This document shows, piece after piece, positions 23,254 to 35,353 of a stretch of 64,000 nt of DNA. Under the pieces are notes generated by a model. It was not told the origin of the DNA and made no database searches. It worked only from the letters and a program-made list of their open reading frames with translations. Both the position numbers and the translations under genes were made by a program. Source of the stretch: Spinacia oleracea (Eukaryota > Streptophyta > Magnoliopsida > Caryophyllales > Amaranthaceae); NCBI RefSeq assembly GCF_020520425.1, contig NC_079487.1, positions 62,798,398-62,862,397 on the forward strand. Reading direction: 5' to 3'. Numbering within the stretch: the first letter of the stretch is position 1; every line of letters starts with the position of its first letter.

Positions 23254-24934
23254 TGAAGGAAATAATGCCCTTGGTCCAAGTATGCATTTAATGATAAGTC
23301 TAATAAATGCGGTTCAGTATTAATTAACAAGTTAATAATTCAGTGAGATCAAGTGAGCTGAATGCCTAGCTAGAGGCCGCTTCAGTTCAAGTGGAATTAA
23401 TGATATTAATCCACAACTTACTCTTGACTGAACCCGTAGGGTCACACAAATAGTACGTAAACGGATCAAGTATTTAATGGCATTAAATACTCCATCTATG
23501 GATATTCGGAATCGAAGGATCTTGGTTTCAGTGGGAGCTGAGATCGTCAAAGGCAAGTAAATGAATACTCCGGAATCGATGATATTGCCGGAAACGGAAA
23601 TATGGATCGTATCAGAAATATAAATATTATCCAAGTCGTAGATGTTGCCGGAAACGGAAACATGGTACGTATCGGAAAATATTATCGGAAATGGAAATAT
23701 TACCGGAATCGGAAATATTGCCGGAAACGAAAATATTGTCAGAATCGGAAATATTATCGGAATCGGAAAATAATTCCAGAAACAAAAATATTAAATATTT
23801 GTTCGAAACGGAAATTAATTCCGGAATCGGAAATGTTAAATATTGTTCGTAACGGAAATGAATTCCGGAATCGGGAATTTAATCGGAAGCGCATCATACG
23901 AATTAGCATCGGACGAGACTTGGTAGACGAAGGCCCAACACGAAGCCAGGCCCGCGCCCAGCAAGCCAAGCGCCCAACACACACGCCAAAGCCTCGCCAG
24001 GCCCAGCAAGGCATGGCGCGCGCGCGAGCTATGTGGGCTGCGAGCTGTGTAGCTCGCGTGGGCCGCGAGGCTTGCGCGGGCTGTACGGTGCTCGTGTGCG
24101 GTTGTGTGCGATACGAATCCTAAAGCTATTGGAATTCGTTCTATGATTAAATCCTAATCCTAGTAGATAGAATTTATTTAATAGAGTCCTAAAGGGATTC
24201 TAATGTATTAATTAAACTAATTAGTATTCTACTCCCTCTGTATTTTTTTAAGAGATACACTTGGTCGGGCACGGGTATTAAGAAGAATAATTGAATAAAA
24301 TAAAATAATAAAGCAAGTGGGGTTGGATAGATATTTTAATAATTAAACATGTGGGGACCAAGTCATTTTGGTGGGTGGAGGGTGGGGTGAGTTTATGAAA
24401 TTATTTGTTTAATAGGATGGTGGGTGATAGGGTATATTAGATGTATTATTTAATTAGATGGTGGGGTTGATAAGTTACTAAAAATAGCAAGTGTATCTCT
24501 TAAATAAATACGACCGGAAAAGGCAAGTGTATCCCTTAAAAAATTACGGAGGGAGTAATAGGATTCTAAATCCTTTTCCATACTCTATAAATATGTGCCT
24601 AGGGTCACAAATTTATACATGAGATTTCAAGTATTTAAAGCAGAAAAATCAGTTAAAACTCTTGCCTTATTTAGCCGAAAATAATAGTACCTTAAGGGCG
24701 ATTCTAGTTGGTCAATCTTAAGGCGGATCCGGACGTGCTGTGGAGTTTCTACGGAGGGACGACACTTGGAGTCCTAAAGACTTGTTCTTGTTCGGTTTGG
24801 GCGCAGCTAGAGAGGGCACGCTACAAAGTGTATGCATCCTAGACTAATTATATGATTATGTGCAATTAATATGATTCCTGTCATTAAGGTTTTTCCGCAT
24901 GATTTATGTTGTTCATATGTATCATAACCTAACA
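23254..24934 (+). repeat. Solo copia LTR B (inside gypsy leader)
   Basis: Begins TGAAGGAAATAATGCCC and ends CATAACCTAACA, with perfect TTTTG duplications (23249-23253, 24935-24939). It is the same LTR family as Copia-1 and Copia-2 but on the opposite strand. It holds an array of CGGAAAYATT-like units (23585-23885), a GC-rich tract (23930-24120) and a Stowaway MITE (24232-24555). The frame across 23602-24123 is a by-product of the array and GC tract, not a gene. Confidence 0.9.
24232..24555. mobile_element. Stowaway MITE inside solo LTR B
   Basis: The termini CTCCCTCTGTATTTTTTTAA and the inverse of TTACGGAGGGAG are flanked by TA on both sides. Subterminal AAGAGATACACTTG pairs with CAAGTGTATCCCTT. 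Length 324 bp, noncoding. Confidence 0.92.
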
Positions 24935-25099
24935 TTTTGCACGTCATAGAATTCATTAGGCTTTAAGCAAAGAGCTTTAAAGAATTAGTTAAAAAGAATA
25001 TTCTAAAATCATGTTAGGTTAAAATGAATATGAGTGTGAGTGTAGGAACGGGATAAAAAAGGGCTTGTTTTCTATTGTTATTCGCTTTCTTATCAGATT

Positions 25100-25989
25100 T
25101 GTCGACTATTGATGCTATCAAAGATGTTACCAACGGGGCTAACAAAGATCACCATGTTCATGATGGTAACAACATTATCCACGAGGATTATGTCCATGTT
25201 GATGGCCATGAGGAGAGAATGGAATGATTGGTAAATGTGAGTGCGATGCTGGCCAAGTTAGTCCATGATTCTCGGAAAAAGAAAGATGTAAGTGAGAACG
25301 AGAGCGCATCGATGTTCAAGAACTTCTCATCGCTCAACCCACCATCCTATGATGGCAAGCCCGATCCAGTTGATTTGAAGATTGGATAAGTCGCATAGAT
25401 AAGTTATTTGAAGCCTTGCAATGCCCTGAGAAATGGAGAGTTGATTTTGCTGTATTTTACTTGACGGGCCATGCAGGATTATGGTGGAAGGTTAACAAGG
25501 AACGAAAGAATGAGCCTAGATTTGGTTGGAACCAACTTCAGAATTTAGTGAGAGATAAGTTTTATCCACCATCCTTGAGGAAACAAAAGGAAGATGAATT
25601 TCTCCACTTACAACAAGGAACAATGAGCGTTATGGAGTACGCAAATAATTTCATGGAGTTGTCAAGGTTCGCACCAGACCTAGTATCGATAGAGCAATCC
25701 AGGATGAATCGTTTTGAGCGAGGTCTTCACCTTACCAGGATAGGTTGTCAGCTTAAAGGTTTACTTCTTATCAGAATATGGTTGACATTGCAGTTAATGT
25801 GGAGCAAGTGGTACTACTTAAAGAAGCTAAGCATGTTGGGTATAAAAGTAGAAATGAAAACCAAAACCAAGGAGGATCAAAGAGATCTAACCAAGGCTAT
25901 AAAGGAAATCATAGGAGGAATGATGATGGAAACAAAGGACAGGGTTATCATGGAGGCAACAGAAATCAGAATAATAGGCCGCAAGAATG
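25100..25989 (+). pseudogene. Gypsy gag, N-terminal part, interrupted by Copia-2
   Basis: Frames around 25260-25989 encode FKNFSSLNPPSYDGKPDPVD, then (after a one-base frameshift near 25383) the region beginning RIDKLFEALQCPEKW. Next come TGHAGLWWKVNKER and QGTMSVMEYANNFMELSRFA, the core of a gypsy Retrotrans_gag domain. A second frameshift falls near 25750. The frame then runs through a Gln/Asn/Gly-rich linker to 25989, where Copia-2 starts after GAATG. The rest of gag, including the zinc knuckle, continues at 36816 on the other side. Confidence 0.88.
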
Positions 25990-27407
25990 TGTCAAGTTAT
26001 GAACAATATAAAAAATATATTCATGCGGAAAAACCATAAAGCCAGGAATCGAAATTAATTGCCATATTGTCAATTAGCATAATTTAGGGTACATACAATA
26101 TGATGCATGCCTTCCCTAGCTACTCCCGAACGGAAGAAGGACAAGTCTTTAGAGCTCCAAGTGTCGCCCCTCCGTAGATAGTCCACAACATGTTCGGATC
26201 GACCTTAGTTTCAACCAACTAGGATATTTACTAAGGTTTTATGCACTCGGGTTAGGCTATTAATTATGTTCTCCCTTGAACACAATCTTTGTTGAGTATA
26301 TTGTATGGGATGTATAAATTGTGAACACTAATAACATATTTGTAGAGTAGGAAATAGAGACTTAGAGTTCTACTAGGAAACCAATTACTAAACCTATCAG
26401 GATTACAATTAATTAATTCATTAGAGTTATAGGAATAATTAAACACCTAGTGTTTGAATTTAATCCTAATAATCTAATTCTAGTAGGAGTAGGAAAACTA
26501 AACTTAAAGCCAAAGTTTACTTGACGACTAAGTAATCGGACAAAGCTTGAAGCACAAGACGAACACAACCACAAGGGCCCACGCTGGCGCACGCACCTAG
26601 CCAGGCCGAACCGCAGACGATGTTGGCCTATGGCCCAACGCGTGCACTGCTGCTTGCCTTGGCTGGTCGCGGCCCACTACTTGCCTGGACCATCACACAA
26701 GGCTGGGCGCTGGTGCTGGGCTTCGCGCCTAGCACTGTGCGATCGGCCTTTTGCTCCTCGAGTGATGGGCCAGCTCGTTTGCCGGCTTATCGCTCGTTGA
26801 GCTTCCGATTCGTTTTCCGATTCCAGAATTTTATTTCCGATTCGAACAATATTTAGGTTTCCGATAATATTTCTGATTCCGGTAATAATTTCCGATTCCG
26901 ACAATATTTCCGATTTCGGTAATATTTCCGTTTCCGGCAATATTTCCGATTCCGATAATATTTTCCGATACGAACCATGTTTCCGTTTTCGGCAACATCT
27001 ACGAGTTGGATTATATTTATATTTCTGTCATGAACCATATTTCCATTTCTGGCAACATCTTCATTTCTGGAATATTCTTTACTTTGCCTTTTGACTATTT
27101 CAGCTCCCACTGGAAACGAGATCCGTCATTTCCGAATGATCATAAATATAGTAAGTAATGAATACTATATTCACTTAAATACTTGATCCTTTAAAGTACT
27201 ATTTGTGTGACCCCAGGGGTTCAACCAAGAGTAAGTTGTGGATTAATATTATTAATTCCACTTGAACTGAAGCGGCCTCTAGCTAGGCATTCAGTTCACT
27301 TGATCTCACTGAATTATTAACTTGTTTAATTAATACTGAACCGCATTTGTTAGACTTAGCATTAAATGCATAAATGAAAACTTGGACCAAGGGCATTATT
27401 TCCTTCA
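25990..27407 (-). repeat. Copia-2 3' LTR
   Basis: The plus strand begins TGTCAAGTTATGAACAAT and ends GCATTATTTCCTTCA. A purine-rich tract in the minus strand (CAAGTGGGAGAC) directly precedes it at 27408 onward, as expected for a polypurine tract. It contains the array of TTCCG-AATATT units at about 26815-27080. Confidence 0.92.
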
Positions 27408-28320
27408 GTCTCCCACTTGTCCTTAGGGACAAGTGTGCATTTCCTAATTCCTTGGTCGCTCGATGCCTGCTCATGAACATAAGGTAAGAGTAGTCATCCT
27501 TATTATGTCCAGAGGTATTTCTCGGTGTCAGAGTTCAACTGATCAAATAAACGGATAATCATAGCCTATGATTCATCTGAGCACGACCATGCATTTTATA
27601 GTTTCTAGCTCTCCGAGTGGCCTTGTACAAATTTCGGCATCTCATCCCGACTTATTGGAGGACAATCCCAATCTTGTGATCTTGAGGTTAGACTTCGTTT
27701 GATAGGTGATTACCTGAGTGTTGCCGTTATAGTCTCCTTTTACGGTTCGACGCTTGACAACGTCAAAGTAACCAGTTCTCAAACAAGTGATCTCAAATCA
27801 CTCAGGTATTGAGGATTAGTGTCTAATAATGTAATAAAATTTACTTATGACATATTTTCATCTCTTACAGTAAAGTTTCATAGGTCTGTCCAATACTAAT
27901 CTTATCAAGGAAATATCTATTCAAATGATTGCGGCATTGCCATGTCCACATAGTTCAAGAAACAGAACTACTAGTCATCTTGCATTCTAGTCGTCTAGCG
28001 TTTTCTATGCGTCCACCTTTATAGAAAACTTCGGACCAGGGACCATTTTCAACTTTTGACATTCAAGTTCACTTGATAGACATTTCTTAGTCACAGGACT
28101 GGTCCTGAAAGTCTATTTTGAATATATTGTCAAATTGAAAGGACTCATCATTTAATAAACCACAAAATTAAATGGAAAAATGAGTTTTGTTCATTTCTAT
28201 GAATGGTTAACCAAAATGTTTTACAAAGTATTAAACTCTAAAATTTTAAAACATTCATTAAGGATATCAAAGCCATTCTCCAACATGCTTGATTCCCATA
28301 GCTGCAGTCTCCGAGTTGTG
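27408..28320 (-). other. Copia-2 long noncoding segment between pol and 3' LTR
   Basis: About 0.9 kb lies between the pol stop and the LTR with no open frame of note. It is conserved in Copia-1 at 18518-19400 (shared TTCTCGGTGTCAGAGTTCAA, CATGTCCACATAGTTCA and others). Copia elements usually have little sequence here, so it is a family-specific extension. Confidence 0.7.
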
Positions 28321-29800
28321 CTACCCTTGCGACAGAGGTTTAGTTGATGGATCTGAGATGTTGTCGTCAGTTGCAATCTTGCTTATCTCGACTTCTTTTC
28401 TCTCCACAAATTCTCGTAGAAGGTGAAATCTACGAAGTACATGTTTGACTCTCTGGTGGTGTCTAGGCTCCTTTGCCTATGCAATAGCTCCGTTATTTTC
28501 ACAATAGAGCTATCGGTCCTTTAATAGAGGGGACTACACCAAGTTCATCTATGAACTTCCTTAGCCAAATAGCTTCTTTTGCTGCTTCGTGTGCAGTAAT
28601 GTACTCCGCTTCAGTTGTAGAATCTGCAATGGTGCTCTACTTAGCACTTTTCCAGCTTACTGCACCTCCATTGAGGCAGAAGACAAACCCAGACTGTGAT
28701 CTGCAATCATCTTTGTCGGTTTGGAAACTTGCGTTCGTATAGCCTTTAACAGTTAATTCATCATCTCTACCATAGACCAGAAAATCATCTTTGTGCCTTT
28801 TCAGGTACTTTAGAATATTCTTGGCAGCAGTCCAATATGCCTCTTCTGGGTCTGACTCGTATCTACTCTTAGAACTGAGTGCGTAAGCAACATCCGGACG
28901 TGTACATATCATATCATACATTATTGAAACAATCAATGATGCATATGGAATCCCATTCATTCGTCTTCGCTCATTTAGTGTTTTTGGGCACTGAGTATTG
29001 CTTAGAGTCATTACATGAGACATGGGTAGATAGCCTCGCTTGGAGTCAGCCATATTTAACCGATCTAGCACCTTATTGATATAAGTTCTTTGACTAAGTC
29101 CAATCATCTTTTTAGATCTATCTCTGTAGATCTTGATGCCCAACATGTACCGTGCTTCTCCTAGATCTTTCATCGAAAAAAAAATTCCCAAGCCAAATCT
29201 TGACAGAGTTTAACATAGGAATGTCATTTCCGATAAGTAATATGTTGTCGACATACAATACTAGGAAAGAAATTTTGCTCCCACTGACTTTCTTGTATAC
29301 ACAAGATTCGTCTACGTTCTTGACAAAGCCAAAGTAACTGACTGCTTCATCAAAACGTATGTTCCAGCTCCTTGATGCTTGCTTCAATCCATAAGTTGAT
29401 TTCTTAAGCTTGCATACCTTTTTAGCATTTTTGGATCCTCAAAACCCTCAGGCTGTGTCATAAAAACAGTTTCTGTTAAAATGCCATTTAAGAAAGCGGT
29501 TTTGACATCCATGTGGCATATTTCGTAATCGTAATATGCAATGATTGCTAACATTATCCGAATATACTTTAGCATTGCAACTGGTGAAAAGGTTTCATCA
29601 CCATCCACACCGTGGACTTGCATGTATCCTTTTGAAACCAATCTAGCTTTGATAACTTTTTCATTTTGGAAACCCATTTGCTTCAGTTTAAAAACCCATT
29701 TGCTTCAGTTTGAAATCCCAAACTTGGTTTTCAGACATGGAGTCTAATTCAGATTGCATGGCTTCTTGCCACTGCTTGGAGGTAGGGCTCGTCATTGATA

Positions 29801-30041
29801 GACAAATATGTAAATATCTTTTAGTCAAAGATTTGATTTTGTAAATTATGGTTAGCATAAAATTAGGCATAGAATAAATTTGTAAAATATTTTCCTATTC
29901 TCTAGCCTAGAATTACGTTTGTATAATCTGTATATTAAGCCTACTGATCAATGAGAAAAGGCACGCAAAATATGCCTAATTTTATGCTAACCGTAATTTA
30001 CAAAATCAAATCTTTGACTAAAATATATTTACATATTAGTC
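29801..30041. mobile_element. Foldback MITE inside Copia-2 RT
   Basis: Arms of about 70 bp (29801-29872 and 29970-30041) are near-perfect inverted repeats: GACAAATATGTAAATATC and TTTTGTAAATTATGGTTAGC on the left return inverted on the right. It splits the copia frame between 'KQAMT' and 'SPTSKQW', so it is an insertion. Flanks share GTCAT(A/T)G, an imperfect duplication that does not settle the superfamily. Confidence 0.8.
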
Positions 30042-31355
30042 ATAGCTTGTTTGTAAGTCGCAAGTTCATCGCTTTCCAGCAATAGAATATCTTGGCTCTC
30101 ATTCGTCAAAATACCTACGTATCTTTCTGGTTGAGACCTATATCTCTGCGATCTACGCGGGGTTACATTTCTAGTTGGTTCTTGATTCTCACAAGATACT
30201 TCTAAAGATCTCTGAGTTTCAACTTGAATGTCATCTTGATCTTTCTCTAGAGTTTGTTGTTCGACTCGAATTTCTTCGACGTCTACTTTTCTCCCACTTG
30301 TCATTTTGGAAATGTGATTTCTTTCCAAAAAGATACCATCTCGAGCAACAAACACCTTGTTCTCAGATGTATTGTAGAAGTAATACCCCTTTGTTTCCTT
30401 TGGGTAACCCACAAGGATACATTTGTCAGATTTCGGTTGAAGTTTGTCTCAAATTAATCGTTTGACGTATACTTCACAACCCCAAATCTTAAGAAAAGAC
30501 ACTTTTGGAGGCTTTCCAAACCATAACTCATATGGAGTCTTTTCGACAGCTTTAGACGGAGCTCTATTTAGTGTGAGTGCATCTGTGTTTAGTGCATGTT
30601 CCCAAAATTCTATTGGAAGTTCGGCCTGACCCATCATTGATCGAACCATGTCTAGCAAGGTCCTGTTCCTCCGTTCTAACACACCGTTCCATTAAGGTGT
30701 TCCAGGAGGTGTCAATTCTGACAAGATTCCACAATCTTTCAGATGGTCATCAAATTCATAGCTCAGATATTCACCGCGACCATAGTGCTTTAATCTTCTT
30801 GCCTAGTTATTCTCTACTTCACTCTGAAATTCCTTTAATTTGTCAAAGTACTCAGACTTATGCTTCATTAGGTAGACATAACCATATCTGCTGACGTCAT
30901 CAGTGAAAGTGATAAAGTAGCTAAAACCACCTCTAGCATTTGAACTCATTGGTCTACATACATCTGTATGGATTAAACCCAATAGATCATTTGCTCTTTC
31001 TCCAACTTTAGAGAAAGGTTGCTTTGTCATTTTGCAAAATAAGCATGATTCACATTTACCAAAATCCTCTAAGTCAAATGGTTCTAGAATTCCTTCTTTC
31101 TGAAGCTTTTCCATGCGTTTCATGTTAATATGGCGTAATCGACAATGCCACATATAGGTGAGATCTGAATCATTTATTTTGGCACTTTTGGTATTTATGT
31201 TATAAACTTGTTTGTCGTGATCTAGCACGTAGAGTCCATTGACTAATTTAGCAGATCCATAAAACATCTCTTTAAAATAAAACGAGCAACTATTGTCTTT
31301 TATTTCAAAGCTAAATCCCTTAGCATCTAAGCAAGAAACATAAATGATGTTTTTA

Positions 31356-31640
31356 CTCCCTCTGTCCAAGATTAGTTGTTTTACTTTCCTTTTCCGGCCG
31401 TCCCAGATTAGTTGTTACACTTTTAAATTAGGAATGACCCCACAATTATTATATTGTCTCTCTCTTTCCACTAAAACTTTTTTTGTCCCCACACCCTCTC
31501 TCATTCAATTAAAAAAATACCCCACTAACTCCTATCACATCTACTTTTTCAATAAAATAACAATTGATAACCAAACAACCACTTATCACCTAAAACATTG
31601 TGCAAAGCTAAGTGTAACAACTAATTTGGCACGGAGGGAG
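31356..31640. mobile_element. Stowaway MITE inside Copia-2 pol
   Basis: CTCCCTCTGTCCAAGATTAG at the left and the inverted CTAATTTGGCACGGAGGGAG at the right, with TA on each side. Subterminal AGTTGTTACACTTTT pairs with the AAGTGTAACAACT region. It interrupts the copia frame between protease and pre-integrase. Confidence 0.92.
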
Positions 31641-32713
31641 TAGTAAGGCTTGCAACAGGAAAACATTCTTCCAGTTCCAAAACTAGCCCAGAGGGCAATG
31701 ACAAATATTAAGTTCCTATAGCTAATGCAGCAATCCTTGCTCCATTTCCCACTCGTAGGTCGACTTCACCCTTGCTTAACCTTATACTTCTTCTTAGTCC
31801 CTCTGGATTGGAACATAAGTGTGAGACAAAACCTGTATCTAATACCCAAGAAGTTGAATTAGCAAGTATACAGTCTATAATGAAAATGCCTGAAGATGGA
31901 ACGACAATTTCGTTCTCCCGATCTTCCTTTAGCTTCAAGAAATCTCTCTTCCAATGCCCCATCTTCTTACAGTAGAAGCATTCAGATTCAGAAGTGGGTT
32001 GGCTCACCTTCTTCTTTTCAAATTTGGTGCCGCCAGTTTTCTTAGGTGGGTTGGCTTTCTTGCAACCCTTCTTAGCATTCCTCTTCTTGCCATATTTCTT
32101 GAACTTGCCCCCATGCATCATAGGCACATCCTGCTTATCACTTTTGAGCGTCTTTTCAGCGGTCTTCAGCATACCGTGAAGTTCAGTGAGCGTTTTTTCC
32201 AGACTATTCATGCTGTAATTCAGTTTGAATTGATCATACATGCTATGAAGAGAGTGGAGGATGGTGTCTACAACCATTTCTTGAGAGAACTGCTGATCCA
32301 GCTGACTCATATTCTCAATTAATCCAATCATCTTGAGAACATGTGGACTTACGGGCTCGGCCTTCTTGAGCTTGGTGTAAAGAATTTGTCTATGAGTCTC
32401 GAATCTTTCGACTCGAGCTAGATCTTGGAACATGTCCTTTAACTCACTGATGATCGTGAAAGCATCTGAGTTTATGAACATTTTCTGTAGATCTGAGACA
32501 TTTTACATCCTTGTTGGCATCAATCCAAGGATTGAGAGCTGCCTGAGTGACCCCATCGCCCGCGGCTTCGGGCATCGCCTCTTCTAGTACATACTCCTTT
32601 TCTTCCTGCATAAGAACTATTTGCAAGTTCGTTTGCCAGTCAAGGAAGTTTTTCCCGCTCAACTTCTCCTTTTCGAGAATTGATCGAATGTTGAATGAAT
32701 TGATGTTTTCCAT

Positions 32714-35353
32714 AATTAAAAATACAATTGAAAAGAATTAACAAATAAATAACCATTCATACATGCTCTTAATAAACTTAAATTCTAGCATACATGCATA
32801 ATTCAAAATTTTTTAAGCATTTTATTCGAGTTTTTTGTGTTCCGTCAGGTGTGAATAAAATGAATCCAAGATCCTCAAAATCATTGAAGAATTTAGCAGT
32901 TATGTATTTAGACTCAATTCTAAAATATTTTAGGTAAGCAAATCCTTTGCTAATAGTCTAGAAACTACTCTTGGTTGACAGGTACGTCTAAGAACTTATT
33001 AGGCAAACCTATTCCTTTTGCCACGACATAAAATGACTCCTTACTTATATCGTTGAGTTTTACCAAAACTAACATGTACTCACATCTAATGTGTACCTTA
33101 CCCCTTTAGAATCAATAAGTAACACCTCGCAATGGCGGAAAACTATTACTAGATTGATGTAAAGGTTATCCAGGTAAGCGTTATTTTGGTATGACACCTT
33201 TTAACTCAATTTTAAAGTTTGGAACTTAGGGCTCTTACTATGTTGGTTAGATTTTAAGTGAACTAAGATGCTTAATCATACAACATAATCAAGCCACAAT
33301 CTCATGCATAATATCAAGACATATTTAAAGCAATAAAAATCTTAAAGCATGCATAATATTTAAATGTGATCTAGTATGGCCCGACTTCATCTTGAAGCTT
33401 CAACTTCAAACACCGTCTTCAAATGGATTGGAAACTCCGTCTTAAATTTCACCATGGGAGGTGCCATTTTCTTCAAATAGGATATGCTATAATTAAACTA
33501 ATTACAACTATGTGATGGTACGCAGACCATATTTAAATAAAAACTTTGGTGCATTAGATCAATTTTACATTCAAATTAATAGTATGCAGGCCATATTTAC
33601 TATCCTATTTGGGCCTTACCCTAGTCACTTTCCACAACTTGCAAAACAGTACATTTACAATATACCATTCATCCATTCATTTATCAATGAATGGCCCACT
33701 TAGCAAGTTAGTAGAAAAATATGCATCACATAAACATTTGCAGCAACTAATTAAAGGTTCCAACAATCTACAAATTATTAACCCTTATTAGTTCTAATCG
33801 AGTTGTTTTAACCTTAAAGGAATAAAGACCTAGTCAAAAGTTTAATGACTAAAAGCTCCCACTAAAACCAGGGATTTACATGCTTTACTAATTTTAAACA
33901 TAAAACTGCATTTCCTAGTCCAACCAGAAACTTACAAATTTAATTAAAATTTAAAGCTCACATAAAATAATTTTAAATCCCTAAATTATTTTCCAGTTGA
34001 GTAAAAATTAATTAATTATAATTTTGCCAAGGTTTTAATTTTATTAAAATAATTAGTATTAAACAAATTATAATAATTAAATTAATCAAAATCAAATTCC
34101 GAGAAAAATAAAAATTACGAAATTAAATTAATTAAAATCGTTGTTCAACGGAAAAATTAAAACGAAACGACCCAACAAACTAAGGCAAGGCCGTAGGCTA
34201 AAGCCCACGCCTCACCCAAGCCGTATAGCAGCAGCGCCATGGGTCGCGTGCACGAGTGCAACACCCATGGCCTGCTCTGTCGATGGTCGTGCGGTGCATC
34301 GCAGTAGCCAACGTTGTTCTTGCTCCATGTGCGCTGGGCAGTGGGCTAGGCGCAGCGGCACGTGAGCTCCCTTGCTCAGCATGTTGCTCGCCCTGCCTCT
34401 TGCCTTGCGCTTGATGCTCGTCGCGTTGCTCGATCACTCGCACAACACACACCGCACATGCCCTGTACCCGCGCGCGCATGCTCATGCCTTGCTCGCTAC
34501 CTAGTACCGCATGGGCGATGAGCTCCCTTGCTCGTCGTCGCATGCCCGCACCATGCAACACCCCTTAAGAGTAACACTTAGCTTCCATTGCTTTGTGCGT
34601 GCAAGATTGTGAACGAAATCATAAAAATCAAAACTTTTATAATTAAATTTAACGACAAATTAATAATCCATGCATATTAATATCATTAAATTTAGGCGAA
34701 AAATATAAAATTTATTAGTCAAATTAATTTCCGATTACATTATTTCTCAGGGATTAAAATCTAGGTCATAAAATTTTAAAAATTTCATCTTTAACAAATT
34801 TCATGGTGGTTTTTAATCATAGGATCCTAATTTAATTATCAATTAATTATGAAAATCAAAACAAATTCTAAATAATTTGAAATTCAACAAATTAATTTTA
34901 ATTACGAATTATGTTGTATAATTAACAAAATTAGACCTTAAAATTGTTAAACATATACAGTAGGTCAATCATAAATTCAAGATTTACATACAAGATTCGC
35001 AAATATTTAATTTAACATCATAAAAATTACTTGCATTCGAAAAACTAAAACCTTCGAAAGGTAATAGTTAGGCTTCGAATTTGGGAATTCTGCGTTCGGC
35101 ATCAAATCTATGATTTTTGTCAAAATTTTAAAACGCCGTTTACATGCGATAATCACTATAAAAACATAAGATTTCGACCATTAATGACAAAACTGCCGAA
35201 AATCCTGCGAACATATAATCAAATAATCGCACGAATTTGCAATTAATTACAATCACGAAATTAATCACCCCTTTAATTCATTGCAAATTTATAAAATTTA
35301 ATCCATCTTAACTATAATTGATGATGGAATTAATTAGAGGCCCGTGATATCAC
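32714..35353 (-). other. Copia-2 leader between 5' LTR and gag
   Basis: An unusually long (2.6-kb), AT-rich leader with one GC-rich island (34180-34600) that yields short frames on both strands. No conserved protein was recognised. It may include an insertion that I could not delimit. Confidence 0.55.

Larger units (their letters stand above)
28321..32713 (-). pseudogene. Copia-2 gag-pol, decayed
   Basis: Gag starts at 32713 (FNIRSILEKEKLSGKNFLDW). After a frameshift near 32460 it continues with a CCHC-type knuckle (CFYCKKMGHWKRD, last Cys lost) and a protease remnant LDTGFVSHLCS. A Stowaway separates this from the pre-integrase motif WHCRLRHINMKRM and integrase (GLIHTDVCRPMS, then LERRNRTLLDMVRSMMGQAE). 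A MITE sits just before RT. RT holds MDVKTAFLNG, YVDNILLIGND (Asn replaces the second Asp of YVDD) and the 3' part. RNase H follows (SQSGFVFCLNGGAVSWKSAK) and a conserved tail DPSTKPLSQG before a TAG at 28323-28321. Integrase and RT carry stops. Clearly copia, clearly dead. Confidence 0.92.

Noticed and set aside
23602..24123. 173-codon frame
   Set aside because: Generated by the CGGAAAYATT array and GC tract of solo LTR B; not conserved as protein in the other LTR copies.
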